NCBI GenBank assembly: GCA_964604305.1 | Contig: CAZRYM010000004.1 | Coordinates: 9,952-73,951, forward strand | From: JASUTC01 sp964604305 | GTDB taxonomy: Bacteria > Thermotogota > Thermotogae > MWEM01 | Length of the DNA: 64,000 nt | Reading direction: 5' to 3' | Part shown: in pieces, positions 51,618 through 60,439 of the stretch | Numbering within the stretch: position 1 is the first letter of the stretch | Layout of the letters: each line of letters begins with the position of its first letter | Position numbers and translations under genes: made by a program | The notes under the pieces: generated by a model | Databases searched by the model: none | What the model was told of the DNA's origin: nothing | What the model saw: only the letters and a program-made list of their open reading frames with translations

Positions 51618-52364
51618 GTGAATATGAATAAAATAACATTTTTTTTCTATACTATATACTATTTTATAGCTGCTTTTATTTTATTGTTGTACGGGTATGT
51701 ACAACTTAAAAAAGCCATAAAAATTGAAAAATCCCAGAGTAGAGAAGCATCTCAAAAGTTTATCAGAAAAAGGTCTCCTGCTTTTTCCAGAAAATTGTTT
51801 ACATGGTGTGGAATACATCCCGAAATCAGAAACAGCGATAATATTCCCCACAATGACAATTACGTCATATGTATGAACCATCAAAGTTATCTTGATCCCA
51901 TGCTCATACTTGGCTATATTTCAGAACATATCTTTCTTTTAGCAAAAGAAGAGCTGAACAAACCACCTTTTTTTAAAGAAGCAATGCAGTTGTTCTGTAT
52001 CACCATCGACAGAGATAATCCCAAAAATGCAGTTAAAGCATTAAGAAAGATTTTGGAATACTTGAAAAATGGCGAAAGCATTGGGATATTTCCCGAAGGA
52101 ACACGAACAAAAGATGGAACAATCGCCCCGTTTGCACCAGGTGGCCTAAAGATTGCTTACAAAAGTAAAAAAAAGCTTATTCCAGTTGTTATTGATGGAA
52201 CTGGAGAAGCAATGCCTAGAAAAAGCTGGATCGTTAGGCCAGCAAAAGTCACAGCAATTATCCTTGATCCAATTCAACCGAATCAATTTGAAACTTACGA
52301 AGAGTATGAATCAACAATTCATAAAAATATGCAAGTTGCTTTAGATAGTTTGAGAAAAGGATAA
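51618..52364 (+). CDS. plsC: 1-acyl-sn-glycerol-3-phosphate acyltransferase
   Basis: 248 residues. An N-terminal hydrophobic helix (about 6-28) precedes the PlsC domain with the NHQSYLDPM motif (HX4D) and the FPEGTRTKDG glycerol-phosphate motif. It acylates lysophosphatidic acid at the membrane to make phosphatidic acid. The start is a GTG at 51618, 7 nt after GGGAG; the ATG at 51624 is further away. It converges on gpsA, another glycerophospholipid gene. Confidence 0.93.
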   Translation: MNMNKITFFFYTIYYFIAAFILLLYGYVQLKKAIKIEKSQSREASQKFIRKRSPAFSRKLFTWCGIHPEIRNSDNIPHNDNYVICMNHQSYLDPMLILGYISEHIFLLAKEELNKPPFFKEAMQLFCITIDRDNPKNAVKALRKILEYLKNGESIGIFPEGTRTKDGTIAPFAPGGLKIAYKSKKKLIPVVIDGTGEAMPRKSWIVRPAKVTAIILDPIQPNQFETYEEYESTIHKNMQVALDSLRKG

Positions 52365-52393
52365 ATCAAACTATAAAGTTTAAACTCGGGGTT

Positions 52394-53377
52394 TTACCAA
52401 AATTCCGGTTTTAGATCTCTGGCCATAAGTTCTTCAATACATTTTAACGGGTCACTTTCAGCGTAGATCACATCGTATATTTTTTCTGCAATTGGCATTT
52501 CTGTTTTTTTTGTTTTAAGAATATTAATCAAGGCTTTTACTGTATAGACCCCTTCAGCGACCATGTTCATGTTCTCAAGGATTTCTTTCGTTTTCTTTCC
52601 CCTTCCAAGCGCTTCTCCCACATATCGGTTTCGACTGTGCTTACTGGTGCACGTAACGATCATATCTCCAATTCCAGATAATCCTATGAAGGTTTCTCTT
52701 TTAGCTCCAATATCTTCCCCAAATCTCCTCATTTCCATTAAAGCTCGTGTGATTAATGCTGCTTTGGTATTATCCCAGGGTCCCAGTCCGTCAATGATTC
52801 CCGCTGCAATGGCATAAATATTCTTAAGGGCTCCACAAAGTTCAACACCTAAGATATCCTTGTTTGTATAGACTCTAAAATAGTCAGTACTGAATATTCT
52901 TTGGATAGTTTTTAATGCCTCCTCATCTTTTCCGGCAGCTACGATGTTGGTGGGAATTTTATTTATCACTTCTTCAGCATGGGTTGGACCGGAAAGTGTT
53001 ATGTACTTTGATTCTTTTCCAAATAACTCTTCGCAAATCTGATGTATAAATTTCCCCGTCTCTATTTCTATTCCTTTTGAAAGATTGATGATAACTTTTC
53101 CATTTGTATTTATACCTGTTAAGATTTTTCTTATGGCCTGAGTTGGGAGGGCAAGAACAATTATCTCAGCTGATGATGTTACCTGAATTAGATTATTTGT
53201 TATATTTATGTTTTCATGCAATTTCTTACCAGGAAAGTAATAGGGATTTTCATTCCATTTCATGCTTTCTATAACTCTCTCATCCATTGTCCAACTGATA
53301 ATTTTATAGCCCTTCAATGCAAGTAAATCTGATATGGATGTTCCCCAGCTTCCAAATCCTAGAACCCCGATAGTCAA
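52394..53377 (-). CDS. gpsA: Glycerol-3-phosphate dehydrogenase [NAD(P)+]
   Basis: 327 residues from a TTG at 53377, which has GGAGG 8 nt upstream and is followed directly by the NAD-binding GVLGFGSWGTSISDLLALKG. A longer start at 53419 would overlap the tyrA gene. LALPTQAIRKIL, the catalytic lysine in CGALKNIYAIAAGIIDGL and the helical C-terminal domain are typical. It makes the glycerol-3-phosphate backbone of phospholipids. It converges with plsC across a 29-nt gap containing only a weak inverted repeat. Confidence 0.95.
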   Translation of the reverse strand: MTIGVLGFGSWGTSISDLLALKGYKIISWTMDERVIESMKWNENPYYFPGKKLHENINITNNLIQVTSSAEIIVLALPTQAIRKILTGINTNGKVIINLSKGIEIETGKFIHQICEELFGKESKYITLSGPTHAEEVINKIPTNIVAAGKDEEALKTIQRIFSTDYFRVYTNKDILGVELCGALKNIYAIAAGIIDGLGPWDNTKAALITRALMEMRRFGEDIGAKRETFIGLSGIGDMIVTCTSKHSRNRYVGEALGRGKKTKEILENMNMVAEGVYTVKALINILKTKKTEMPIAEKIYDVIYAESDPLKCIEELMARDLKPEFW

Positions 53378-53415
53378 AATTCTTTCCTCCTTGTAAAAAT
53401 GGGTGTGATAATTTG

Positions 53416-54195
53416 TCAAGTGTTTTTTATGGTTTGTCTTACATCGTCTAAATATGACTTCATTGCATTAAAATCTCGGTTTCTTATAATTTCTGTCAAT
53501 TCCGTCAGCTGAGAATTGATGAATTGAATTTGTTTGATGGTGTGTGGATTGAAAAGGATCTCAGAGAGAAGATAATCGTCTTCATTCATAAGATTCTGAG
53601 CGATGTGCATGTGTTTTTTAAATGTTGTTCCAGGAACAGCTTTTTCTTTTAGGCATCCTCCAAAGACCAAAGATGAGATGAAAGGAGTTGCAAGAGAATA
53701 AGCCATCGTTTTATCATGTTCTTCAAAAGAATATTCAAACAGGTTTATCTTTAAAGAGTTAAAAAAGTTGCGAAAGAAAGATTTTCCAATTTCATCAGAT
53801 TCTTTAATAATTACAGCGTTTTCCGATTGTAAATCATTTATATTGGCAAATGTGGGGCCGAACATTGGATGCGTGGAAACAAATCGATGGGGGCTGGTTT
53901 GATAATATTCTTCAAGTCCATATTTTACAGAGGTGATATCTGAAATTATTGTATCCTTGTGTATGAACTCTTCGATTGATTTAAAAGCTTTAATGGTTAT
54001 ATTGAGACTGACGCAATTAATAACAAGTTCGGGTTTGAAGGAATTCAATTCCTGAATCTTCATGAAACGTTTCACGTTGAACAGATGTTTTAATTGCCTT
54101 GAGTCCGCATCGAAAATAGCCACTTCATGATCATGATTTAATTCTTCTGCAAACCATTTACCCATCTTTCCGGCACCTAATATAAATATTCTCAT
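53416..54195 (-). CDS. tyrA: Prephenate dehydrogenase-like protein
   Basis: 259 residues. An N-terminal Rossmann domain opens with IFILGAGKMGKWFAEEL; the catalytic His is in STHPMFGPTF, and the C-terminal helical dimerisation region follows. It oxidatively decarboxylates prephenate (or arogenate) to 4-hydroxyphenylpyruvate in tyrosine synthesis. The protein is short, lacking the ACT or chorismate-mutase extension of other TyrA types. No other aromatic amino acid gene is in the window, so substrate choice is not settled. Confidence 0.8.
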   Translation of the reverse strand: MRIFILGAGKMGKWFAEELNHDHEVAIFDADSRQLKHLFNVKRFMKIQELNSFKPELVINCVSLNITIKAFKSIEEFIHKDTIISDITSVKYGLEEYYQTSPHRFVSTHPMFGPTFANINDLQSENAVIIKESDEIGKSFFRNFFNSLKINLFEYSFEEHDKTMAYSLATPFISSLVFGGCLKEKAVPGTTFKKHMHIAQNLMNEDDYLLSEILFNPHTIKQIQFINSQLTELTEIIRNRDFNAMKSYLDDVRQTIKNT

Positions 54196-54267
54196 TAATT
54201 ACTCCTTCCCTGATGTCTTCAGGCTATGATAGCATATTGGTCTTTGGTTAAAAAAGTCAATCTATTC

Positions 54268-56622
54268 CTAAGAGTTATTTTCCCAAAACGCTTGAAGAAT
54301 TTGTATAATTTCCCTTTCATTTCGTATGTTGATGGCGTGAGACCAGTCTGCAGGAAATATTGAAGGATAAGGGTTTTGGATAAATCTTTGATCGATAAGC
54401 ATGACAACACCCTTATCATCGTGAGAACGAATTACTCTACCAACAGCTTGCATTACCTTGTTTGCTCCAGGATATATATAAGCATATTCCCATCCTTTTC
54501 CCAGTTTATTTTGATAATAGTCTTTAATAATGTTTCTGTCAAACCCAATTTGCGGTAAACCAACACCTACAATAATTGCTCCGCTTAATCTTGTACCGAT
54601 TAAATCAATACCTTCACCAAATATTCCACCCATCAATACAAAGCCAACCAGTGTTTCTTCAGGTTTATGTGTGAAAGATTCTAAAAAAGATTCTCTGTCA
54701 TTTTCGTTCATATATGGATATTGAATGCTGGTTTTGATCTTTGGATATTTCAGTATGAAGGCGTTGTGTATCATCTCCATGTATTTGTAGGAGGGGAAAA
54801 ACACCATGTAATTTCCCCTGTGCCTTGAAATTAATTCGATATTTTTAACAATTGAATCAGCAGAATATTGCCTGGCATTGTACTTGGTTGAAATCATTGA
54901 GTTTACAAGCAGACATAGTCTTTTTTGATTGAAAGGCGATCTCAAAATTAATGAATAGTCATCTTTGGTAGCGCCAAAAAGGTGTTTGTAATAGTCCATT
55001 GGTGAGAGTGTTGCTGAGAACAAGACGCAAGAACTGCCTTTTTCGAGCATCTCTCTTATATGTCTTGACGGATCGATGCAATAAAGGTTGAGTGTTTCGG
55101 CAACATTGTCATAGACAGAAATATAATGGTCATCATACCTTTCCATGGTATTGTTGAAGGCATTTAGTTCGAAAAAGTATTCTGTCAGTTTTTCTTTCAT
55201 GGAATCGTATCCGGGTGTCATTAGATAAGCCGCTATTTCTCTTAAAGTATCCTCAAGGGATTCTTTAATATCTTTGGGAGCTTCTTTCTTTGTCCATTTT
55301 GGTTCAAGATTCTCATTTAGAAAGTAATAAGAAACCTCTGTTTCTAGCTTTCTGGTGCTTTTACTTATTTTCGAGTTTTTGCTTTTAACATCTTCTCTCA
55401 ACTTGGACAAAGAATTCATCGATAATTTGGAAGAATACATCTCTCTAGCCCTTTCTGGTAGGTTATGTGCTTCATCTATCAGAAAAATGTAATTTCCTGC
55501 TTCATCAAAATATCTTCTTAAATAGGCTCTGGGATCAAAAAGATAGTTATAATCACAAATGATACAATCTGAGAATTCGGAAAGATCAAGAGATAGTTCA
55601 TAGGGACAGACGGTGAATGAACGGGCATGTTCTTGAATTGTTTTTCTGCTTAAATGACAATCATTCGTTATAATGTTCGTTAACGCTTCGTTTACCCTGT
55701 CAAAATGACCTTTTGCGTACTGACAATTGTATGGATCACATTTAAATTCACCATTGATACAGATTTTTTCCTTTGCGGTAATCACAATCGACTTTAATTT
55801 TAAGCCTTTATTTCTCAGTAAATCCAGTGTATTTTCAACGGTTTGCCTAGTGATTGTCTTTGAAGTCAGATAAAAAATTGAACCGCCCAATGCTTTTCCC
55901 ATAGCCTTTAGTGCAGGGAAAAGTGTTGCCAGAGTTTTCCCTGTTCCTGTTGGTGCCTGGGCGAAAAGCTTTTTCTTATCTTTTATGGAATGATAAACCA
56001 TTACAGAAAACTTTCGTTGTCCCTCTCTAAATCGTTCAAAAGGGAAATGGAGATTTTTTATACTGTTGTTTCTTTCAAGAATCCATTCATCCTTGATCTT
56101 TAACCATTTTGTGTATTTATCTGCAAGTTCGTTGATAAACTGAGTGAGGTCTTTCTTTGAATAGGTAAAGTTAAGGTGTTTGATATGATCGTTGTCTGTG
56201 TTGTAATAGGTTATTCTCAAGTTGATTTGATCTAATTTTTCTTTTGAAACAACCATATATCCATAACACATACATTGCCTTAAATGATTTTGATCTAAAA
56301 GTTCATCAATATCTTCAATTGGAATGCGAGTTGTTTTTATTTCATCAATTGTAACCTCTTGCTTGGACCTGTGAATGCCATCTGCCCGTCCAAAAATAGA
56401 TAATGAAATGTTTTTTTTTAGTATGGAACATGTTAAATAAACTTCGCTTTCAAAAGCACCCGCGAAAGTCTCTTCATAATCCTTTTGAATTTTTTTATGT
56501 GCCTTAACACCAAGTCTGCCTCTTTCTGAAAGATCTGATGCGTTAAATCTGTTATCCAAATTACCAGATCTGTAAATAAAACCTATGAGTTCTCTTACCC
56601 CAATCGTATGTTCGTTATTCAA
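54268..56622 (-). CDS. XPD/DinG-type helicase fused to a Cas4-like nuclease domain
   Basis: 784 residues. The N-terminal 185 residues form a PD-(D/E)xK nuclease-like domain with FGRADGI (Asp81) and IDEIKTT (Glu94, Lys96), and QCMCYGYM downstream. The helicase follows: Walker A APTGTGKT (residues 223-230), DEAH at 383-386, and four cysteines (288, 295, 300, 339) placed as in the XPD/DinG iron-sulfur cluster domain, with the C-terminal QAVGRVIRS motif VI. It is a Fe-S DNA helicase, with or without nuclease activity. The start is a TTG at 56622 (GGGGAAATGAA upstream). It begins 17 nt after the TPR-CHAT gene, so it is probably part of the same operon. Confidence 0.85.
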   Translation of the reverse strand: MNNEHTIGVRELIGFIYRSGNLDNRFNASDLSERGRLGVKAHKKIQKDYEETFAGAFESEVYLTCSILKKNISLSIFGRADGIHRSKQEVTIDEIKTTRIPIEDIDELLDQNHLRQCMCYGYMVVSKEKLDQINLRITYYNTDNDHIKHLNFTYSKKDLTQFINELADKYTKWLKIKDEWILERNNSIKNLHFPFERFREGQRKFSVMVYHSIKDKKKLFAQAPTGTGKTLATLFPALKAMGKALGGSIFYLTSKTITRQTVENTLDLLRNKGLKLKSIVITAKEKICINGEFKCDPYNCQYAKGHFDRVNEALTNIITNDCHLSRKTIQEHARSFTVCPYELSLDLSEFSDCIICDYNYLFDPRAYLRRYFDEAGNYIFLIDEAHNLPERAREMYSSKLSMNSLSKLREDVKSKNSKISKSTRKLETEVSYYFLNENLEPKWTKKEAPKDIKESLEDTLREIAAYLMTPGYDSMKEKLTEYFFELNAFNNTMERYDDHYISVYDNVAETLNLYCIDPSRHIREMLEKGSSCVLFSATLSPMDYYKHLFGATKDDYSLILRSPFNQKRLCLLVNSMISTKYNARQYSADSIVKNIELISRHRGNYMVFFPSYKYMEMIHNAFILKYPKIKTSIQYPYMNENDRESFLESFTHKPEETLVGFVLMGGIFGEGIDLIGTRLSGAIIVGVGLPQIGFDRNIIKDYYQNKLGKGWEYAYIYPGANKVMQAVGRVIRSHDDKGVVMLIDQRFIQNPYPSIFPADWSHAINIRNEREIIQILQAFWENNS

Positions 56623-56639
56623 TTCATTTCCCCATTTTT

Positions 56640-59582
56640 TTATTTAGTCTTTTCATTTGCAGACAAAGCAGATAATGGTGCATCATCTCCATAAAGAACA
56701 AAGCCTCCCCAAACCCAAGAAGGCGCTTCCCCCCATTGCCTTCTTAAAGTATTTATCATTTTTCTCTTTGATGATTTTAAGGCTTCTGATTTCTTCATTC
56801 CTGATAAGAGTTTTTTATAAAACAAAATCATAAGGTTTACCGTAAATACGTCAGGTACATTCCAAAGACTTACCAATACTGAGGATACACCAGATGATAT
56901 CAATGCGGAGCATAGACCTATTATGCCTTCACCAGGTGTAATATGACCACGTCCAGTTTTACAGGCTGACAATATTACAATTTCAGTGCTCAAGAGATTT
57001 AATGACAAAATGTCTGTTGCCGTTAGTACACCATCTTCATATAAAGTTGGAATTTCTTCTCCTCTCAAGATGTTATTTATGCCGCTTAAAGCAATTCCAC
57101 ATCGGGCAAAAGGGTGAATATCAATTCTATTTTCAAGATAAAAGCCATGTGTAGCAAGATGAAGTATCTTGGGTGAATTTATTTTTTTTAATTCACCATC
57201 ATTTACTGATTCTTTGTTGTAAATATAAACATCACGTATGTCTTGTTCACTTAATAAATTGAGAATCTTTTTCGCCTCAGTTGAAGTTCCAGGTAATTGA
57301 GGAAATTGATCCAATTCATTCCTGAAAATATTGTGTTCTACTTTTTGTTTAGCATTATCGCCAAGAGGGTTTCTAGCAGGATCTAAATCAAAACTGGGAT
57401 CTGCAAAAAGGAAAATACCTTCTGTGATATTATCTGTTTTTTCATGCTGATAGATCAGATTCCTTCCTGAACTAACATATTGAACACTGTAATCTTCAAT
57501 GAGATATTGTCCGTTATCAAGAATAAGGGATTCAAAAGGAAGATTGTTAAATTCACCATCAGGAGAGACAATTATTTTTTTTGTTTTGTTTCTAAGCATA
57601 ACCTCTTTGTCTTTGAAGAGTAATTTCCAAAGGGTGTTTTGAACCCTTTCAGAGTTTACGTCTTTTTTTTCTTTCTTTTTTTGTGTGATAACCCCTCGAT
57701 TTAAATCCGAATGATTCATATCACTTTCTTTTATTAGTTTTTCTATTTCCTTTGCATCGTCTATAATGAAAAAATCTGTTTTGTCTTTCCGGATAAAGAA
57801 AATGATATATCCAAAGCTCGGCTGTTGTTCTTTTGTAGCGGAAAAATCAAAGAACTGGAATTTGAAGAAATCAACGAATAATGCCTCTTCAGAGATTTTT
57901 TCCTGAAGGAGTTTCACCGTGGCTGTTTTTGTTTTTGATTTTAATGAATATACGGGTACAGCACTTGATATCCTATTTTCGATTACCTCAGCTTTAGAAT
58001 GGAGTGCCTTTACCTTTTCCCTGTTTTCTTCAGGCGTTTCGGTAAAATACCCCTTTGTTGTTCTCAGAACAATCTCCTCTTTTGTTTTTATGAGTGTGTT
58101 GAAGAGTTTTTTTAAGTGTGGGTCTCTATCTTTTATGATATTTCTATATCTTTCGATTCCAGTTTCAAATACTACTGCTTTTCTTCTAAGGATTAACCCA
58201 AAAACCTCTTTCAAAAGCTCATTCATTTCCAGCTCTTCTTTATTGTATTCTTTTTGCATCAAGGCAAAAAGGCTAATTAACTGATTCAATTCACCGTTTA
58301 TTTTTTGAAGAAAATTCCATGCATAATCTCTGGAAAAAGAAGTGGATACTTCAAGAAGTATTTCATTTTGAATCTCTACAGCTTTTTTAAGAATTTTAAA
58401 AACTTGAACTTTTTCAGATAAAAAGAATTCTGTATTTGCCTTCATACCAAGAAGTTTTGTGTATTGAATGTGATTTTCACCTGTTGTTTCTTTTTGTATC
58501 GTCAAAGCTTTTTCCAAATATTCCAGTGTATTATGATAATCTTCTTTAATATAATGGATCTTTGCAATATTTGAAAGGGCTTTAACTTGAATTTCTGGTG
58601 TTGTTTGTGTATTTAATAATACCTCGTTTAAAAGTTTCTGCGCTTTTTCTGTTTTTTTTTGATGAATCAGTAATACCGCGTAATTTATTTTTATCTTTAA
58701 CGTAGTTAAGGGCATGTCGGTTTTTTTTATTTGGAGAATTTTTTTAAATCCCTTTTCTGATAAATCCCTTTTGCCAAGGTTCATCTGTGCAGAGAAAAGG
58801 TTGTTAAGAGTCGTAATTGTTTTAGGATGTTGCACGCCATAGTATGCTCTTGTATAATCAGCTGATTTTAGAAGATACATTTCCGCTGCTTGAAAATTTC
58901 CCGTTTCCATGTATAAAACACCCAAGTTGTTTTCTATACTGTCGGTTATTTCATCAGTTCCATTTAATTGAGATATTTCTAATGCAGTGAGATATTTTTC
59001 AATAGCTTGGGAGTATTTTCCCCAATATTGATACATAAGCCCTGTATTCCAAAGAGTAGTCAAATAATCTTCAATATGACCACTAATTTCACTTTCATAA
59101 ATCTTTAATACCCTATTAAATATCTCTTCCGCTTCTGAAAACCTACCAATATCAGTATATAAAAGGGCAATATTTGAAAAGGATTCGATTGTCTCGGGAT
59201 GAGAATCCTCAAAAAAATGCAATCTCAAATCCAGGGCAACTTTATAATTATCCATAGCGGCTTCATAATCTCCCTTATAATAATTTAATTCCCCAATGAG
59301 ATTGATAAGGAATGCCCTAAAGTCTCCATTAAATTTTATGCTTTCCTTTTCTTTGCTAAGAATTTTGATCAAGATGATTTCAATACTTTTATAATCACTG
59401 AAAAATAAATAAATGTTGTTGATTGTTTTTATCAATTCTCTTTTTGATGAAAAATTTAGGTTATCTTTTAGAAGTACTTCTTCAACTATTTGTTCAGAGT
59501 ATTCATGAAATTGCTTAAGCTTCCTCAGCCTTGCCATTTCTTTCATTTTTTTAATTGTCTCTTTCATCTGAAAATTTTCCAT
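56640..59582 (-). CDS. TPR-CHAT caspase-like protease
   Basis: 980 residues. Residues of about 60-400 contain successive tetratricopeptide-type repeats (for example GELNYYKGDYEAAMDNYKVA and LLYTDIGRFSEAEEIFNRVL). The C-terminal CHAT domain (about 640-960) has the catalytic His812 in HLATHGFY and Cys874 in ILSACKTGRG, the dyad of the caspase-related CHAT family. It ends with LWNVPD and WGGFVLYGD blocks typical of CHAT. There is no signal peptide or membrane helix, so it is cytosolic. It lies 11 nt after a zinc-finger gene and 17 nt before a helicase gene, in one run with a sigma-factor-like gene. A protease that acts on a regulator in this run is a plausible role, inferred from organisation. 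Confidence 0.85.
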   Translation of the reverse strand: MENFQMKETIKKMKEMARLRKLKQFHEYSEQIVEEVLLKDNLNFSSKRELIKTINNIYLFFSDYKSIEIILIKILSKEKESIKFNGDFRAFLINLIGELNYYKGDYEAAMDNYKVALDLRLHFFEDSHPETIESFSNIALLYTDIGRFSEAEEIFNRVLKIYESEISGHIEDYLTTLWNTGLMYQYWGKYSQAIEKYLTALEISQLNGTDEITDSIENNLGVLYMETGNFQAAEMYLLKSADYTRAYYGVQHPKTITTLNNLFSAQMNLGKRDLSEKGFKKILQIKKTDMPLTTLKIKINYAVLLIHQKKTEKAQKLLNEVLLNTQTTPEIQVKALSNIAKIHYIKEDYHNTLEYLEKALTIQKETTGENHIQYTKLLGMKANTEFFLSEKVQVFKILKKAVEIQNEILLEVSTSFSRDYAWNFLQKINGELNQLISLFALMQKEYNKEELEMNELLKEVFGLILRRKAVVFETGIERYRNIIKDRDPHLKKLFNTLIKTKEEIVLRTTKGYFTETPEENREKVKALHSKAEVIENRISSAVPVYSLKSKTKTATVKLLQEKISEEALFVDFFKFQFFDFSATKEQQPSFGYIIFFIRKDKTDFFIIDDAKEIEKLIKESDMNHSDLNRGVITQKKKEKKDVNSERVQNTLWKLLFKDKEVMLRNKTKKIIVSPDGEFNNLPFESLILDNGQYLIEDYSVQYVSSGRNLIYQHEKTDNITEGIFLFADPSFDLDPARNPLGDNAKQKVEHNIFRNELDQFPQLPGTSTEAKKILNLLSEQDIRDVYIYNKESVNDGELKKINSPKILHLATHGFYLENRIDIHPFARCGIALSGINNILRGEEIPTLYEDGVLTATDILSLNLLSTEIVILSACKTGRGHITPGEGIIGLCSALISSGVSSVLVSLWNVPDVFTVNLMILFYKKLLSGMKKSEALKSSKRKMINTLRRQWGEAPSWVWGGFVLYGDDAPLSALSANEKTK

Positions 59583-59593
59583 ATTGCCCCTTC

Positions 59594-60370
59594 TTAAAGG
59601 TTATTTTCAGGTTCGATTGCCAATAGGTATTTACCCGGTTTTAATCCCTCTATAGAAATCTGGTATTCATCGTTCTTATTTGTCTCTCGTGATAGGCTTA
59701 TAACAGGCTCGCCGCCGTGAAGTGGGATGAGTAAAATTATGGGAGACGATTTTTGATTTTCGGTTCTTTTATATGTAATAAAAAGGGCTTTTTTATCAGT
59801 TTGGGCATTTATTTCCATGATATCCTTTTCACCAATTCGGCCGTAAAGTTTGTTTTCTACCCTTTTTTCAAAACTCATGTTAGGATCTCCTCTCATTACA
59901 AATGATTCAACGGGATATCTGAAAGTCATCTTTGTTTGTCGGTCATCCTTATTCTGCTTCAGCAGTTTTGTGATGTTAGCCATTCCATCGTGTTTTGTAT
60001 CCATGAACACATCAATTAAATCAGCTTTAAAAGCCTGCCAATTTTTTAACCAGTTAAGAATTCTAGCCTTAATGTCATTTTCTTTACCACTGGTTGCTTT
60101 CAAGATTTTCAAAAACATTTTCTGTTCTTTGGTTGGATTTTCTTCAAGCCATTGTTGAAAAGAAAGACTGAAATCTAAGGCCTTTGTGACCTTTTTAAGG
60201 CATAAATCACACTCAGTGAGATGTTCTTCGATCATAACAATCTCGTCATTTTTCATCATTTCCACATCAATATTTTCATCTTGTGATAATGCGTGTTCAA
60301 ACATTTCTTTTAATAAGTATTCTGAATCAATATAACGATCAATCTCCTCATCACTTAAATGTCTTTTCAT
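59594..60370 (-). CDS. Soluble zinc-finger protein, candidate anti-sigma factor or protease target
   Basis: 258 residues. The N-terminal 70 residues contain HLTECDLC, an H-x3-C-x2-C motif (His50, Cys54, Cys57) as in the zinc-finger anti-sigma (zf-HC2) family. Unlike most anti-sigma factors it has no transmembrane helix. The middle is helical and charged (about 75-150). The C-terminal part (about 150-255) is beta-rich, with GLKPGKYLLAIEP, like an immunoglobulin-type or CARDB-like domain. It lies between a sigma-factor-like gene and a TPR-CHAT protease. It may hold the sigma factor inactive and be cleaved by the protease; that is inference. Confidence 0.65.
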   Translation of the reverse strand: MKRHLSDEEIDRYIDSEYLLKEMFEHALSQDENIDVEMMKNDEIVMIEEHLTECDLCLKKVTKALDFSLSFQQWLEENPTKEQKMFLKILKATSGKENDIKARILNWLKNWQAFKADLIDVFMDTKHDGMANITKLLKQNKDDRQTKMTFRYPVESFVMRGDPNMSFEKRVENKLYGRIGEKDIMEINAQTDKKALFITYKRTENQKSSPIILLIPLHGGEPVISLSRETNKNDEYQISIEGLKPGKYLLAIEPENNL

Positions 60371-60439
60371 GATAACACCTCACTATTCTTGATTTACATT
60401 ATGAAATACCAGTTTATTCTCAAAGTGTCGCATGGTTTA

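Noticed and set aside
52368..52381. Inverted repeat AAACT-ATAA-AGTTT between plsC and gpsA
   Set aside because: Five AT-rich pairs and no T tract make it too weak to call a terminator.
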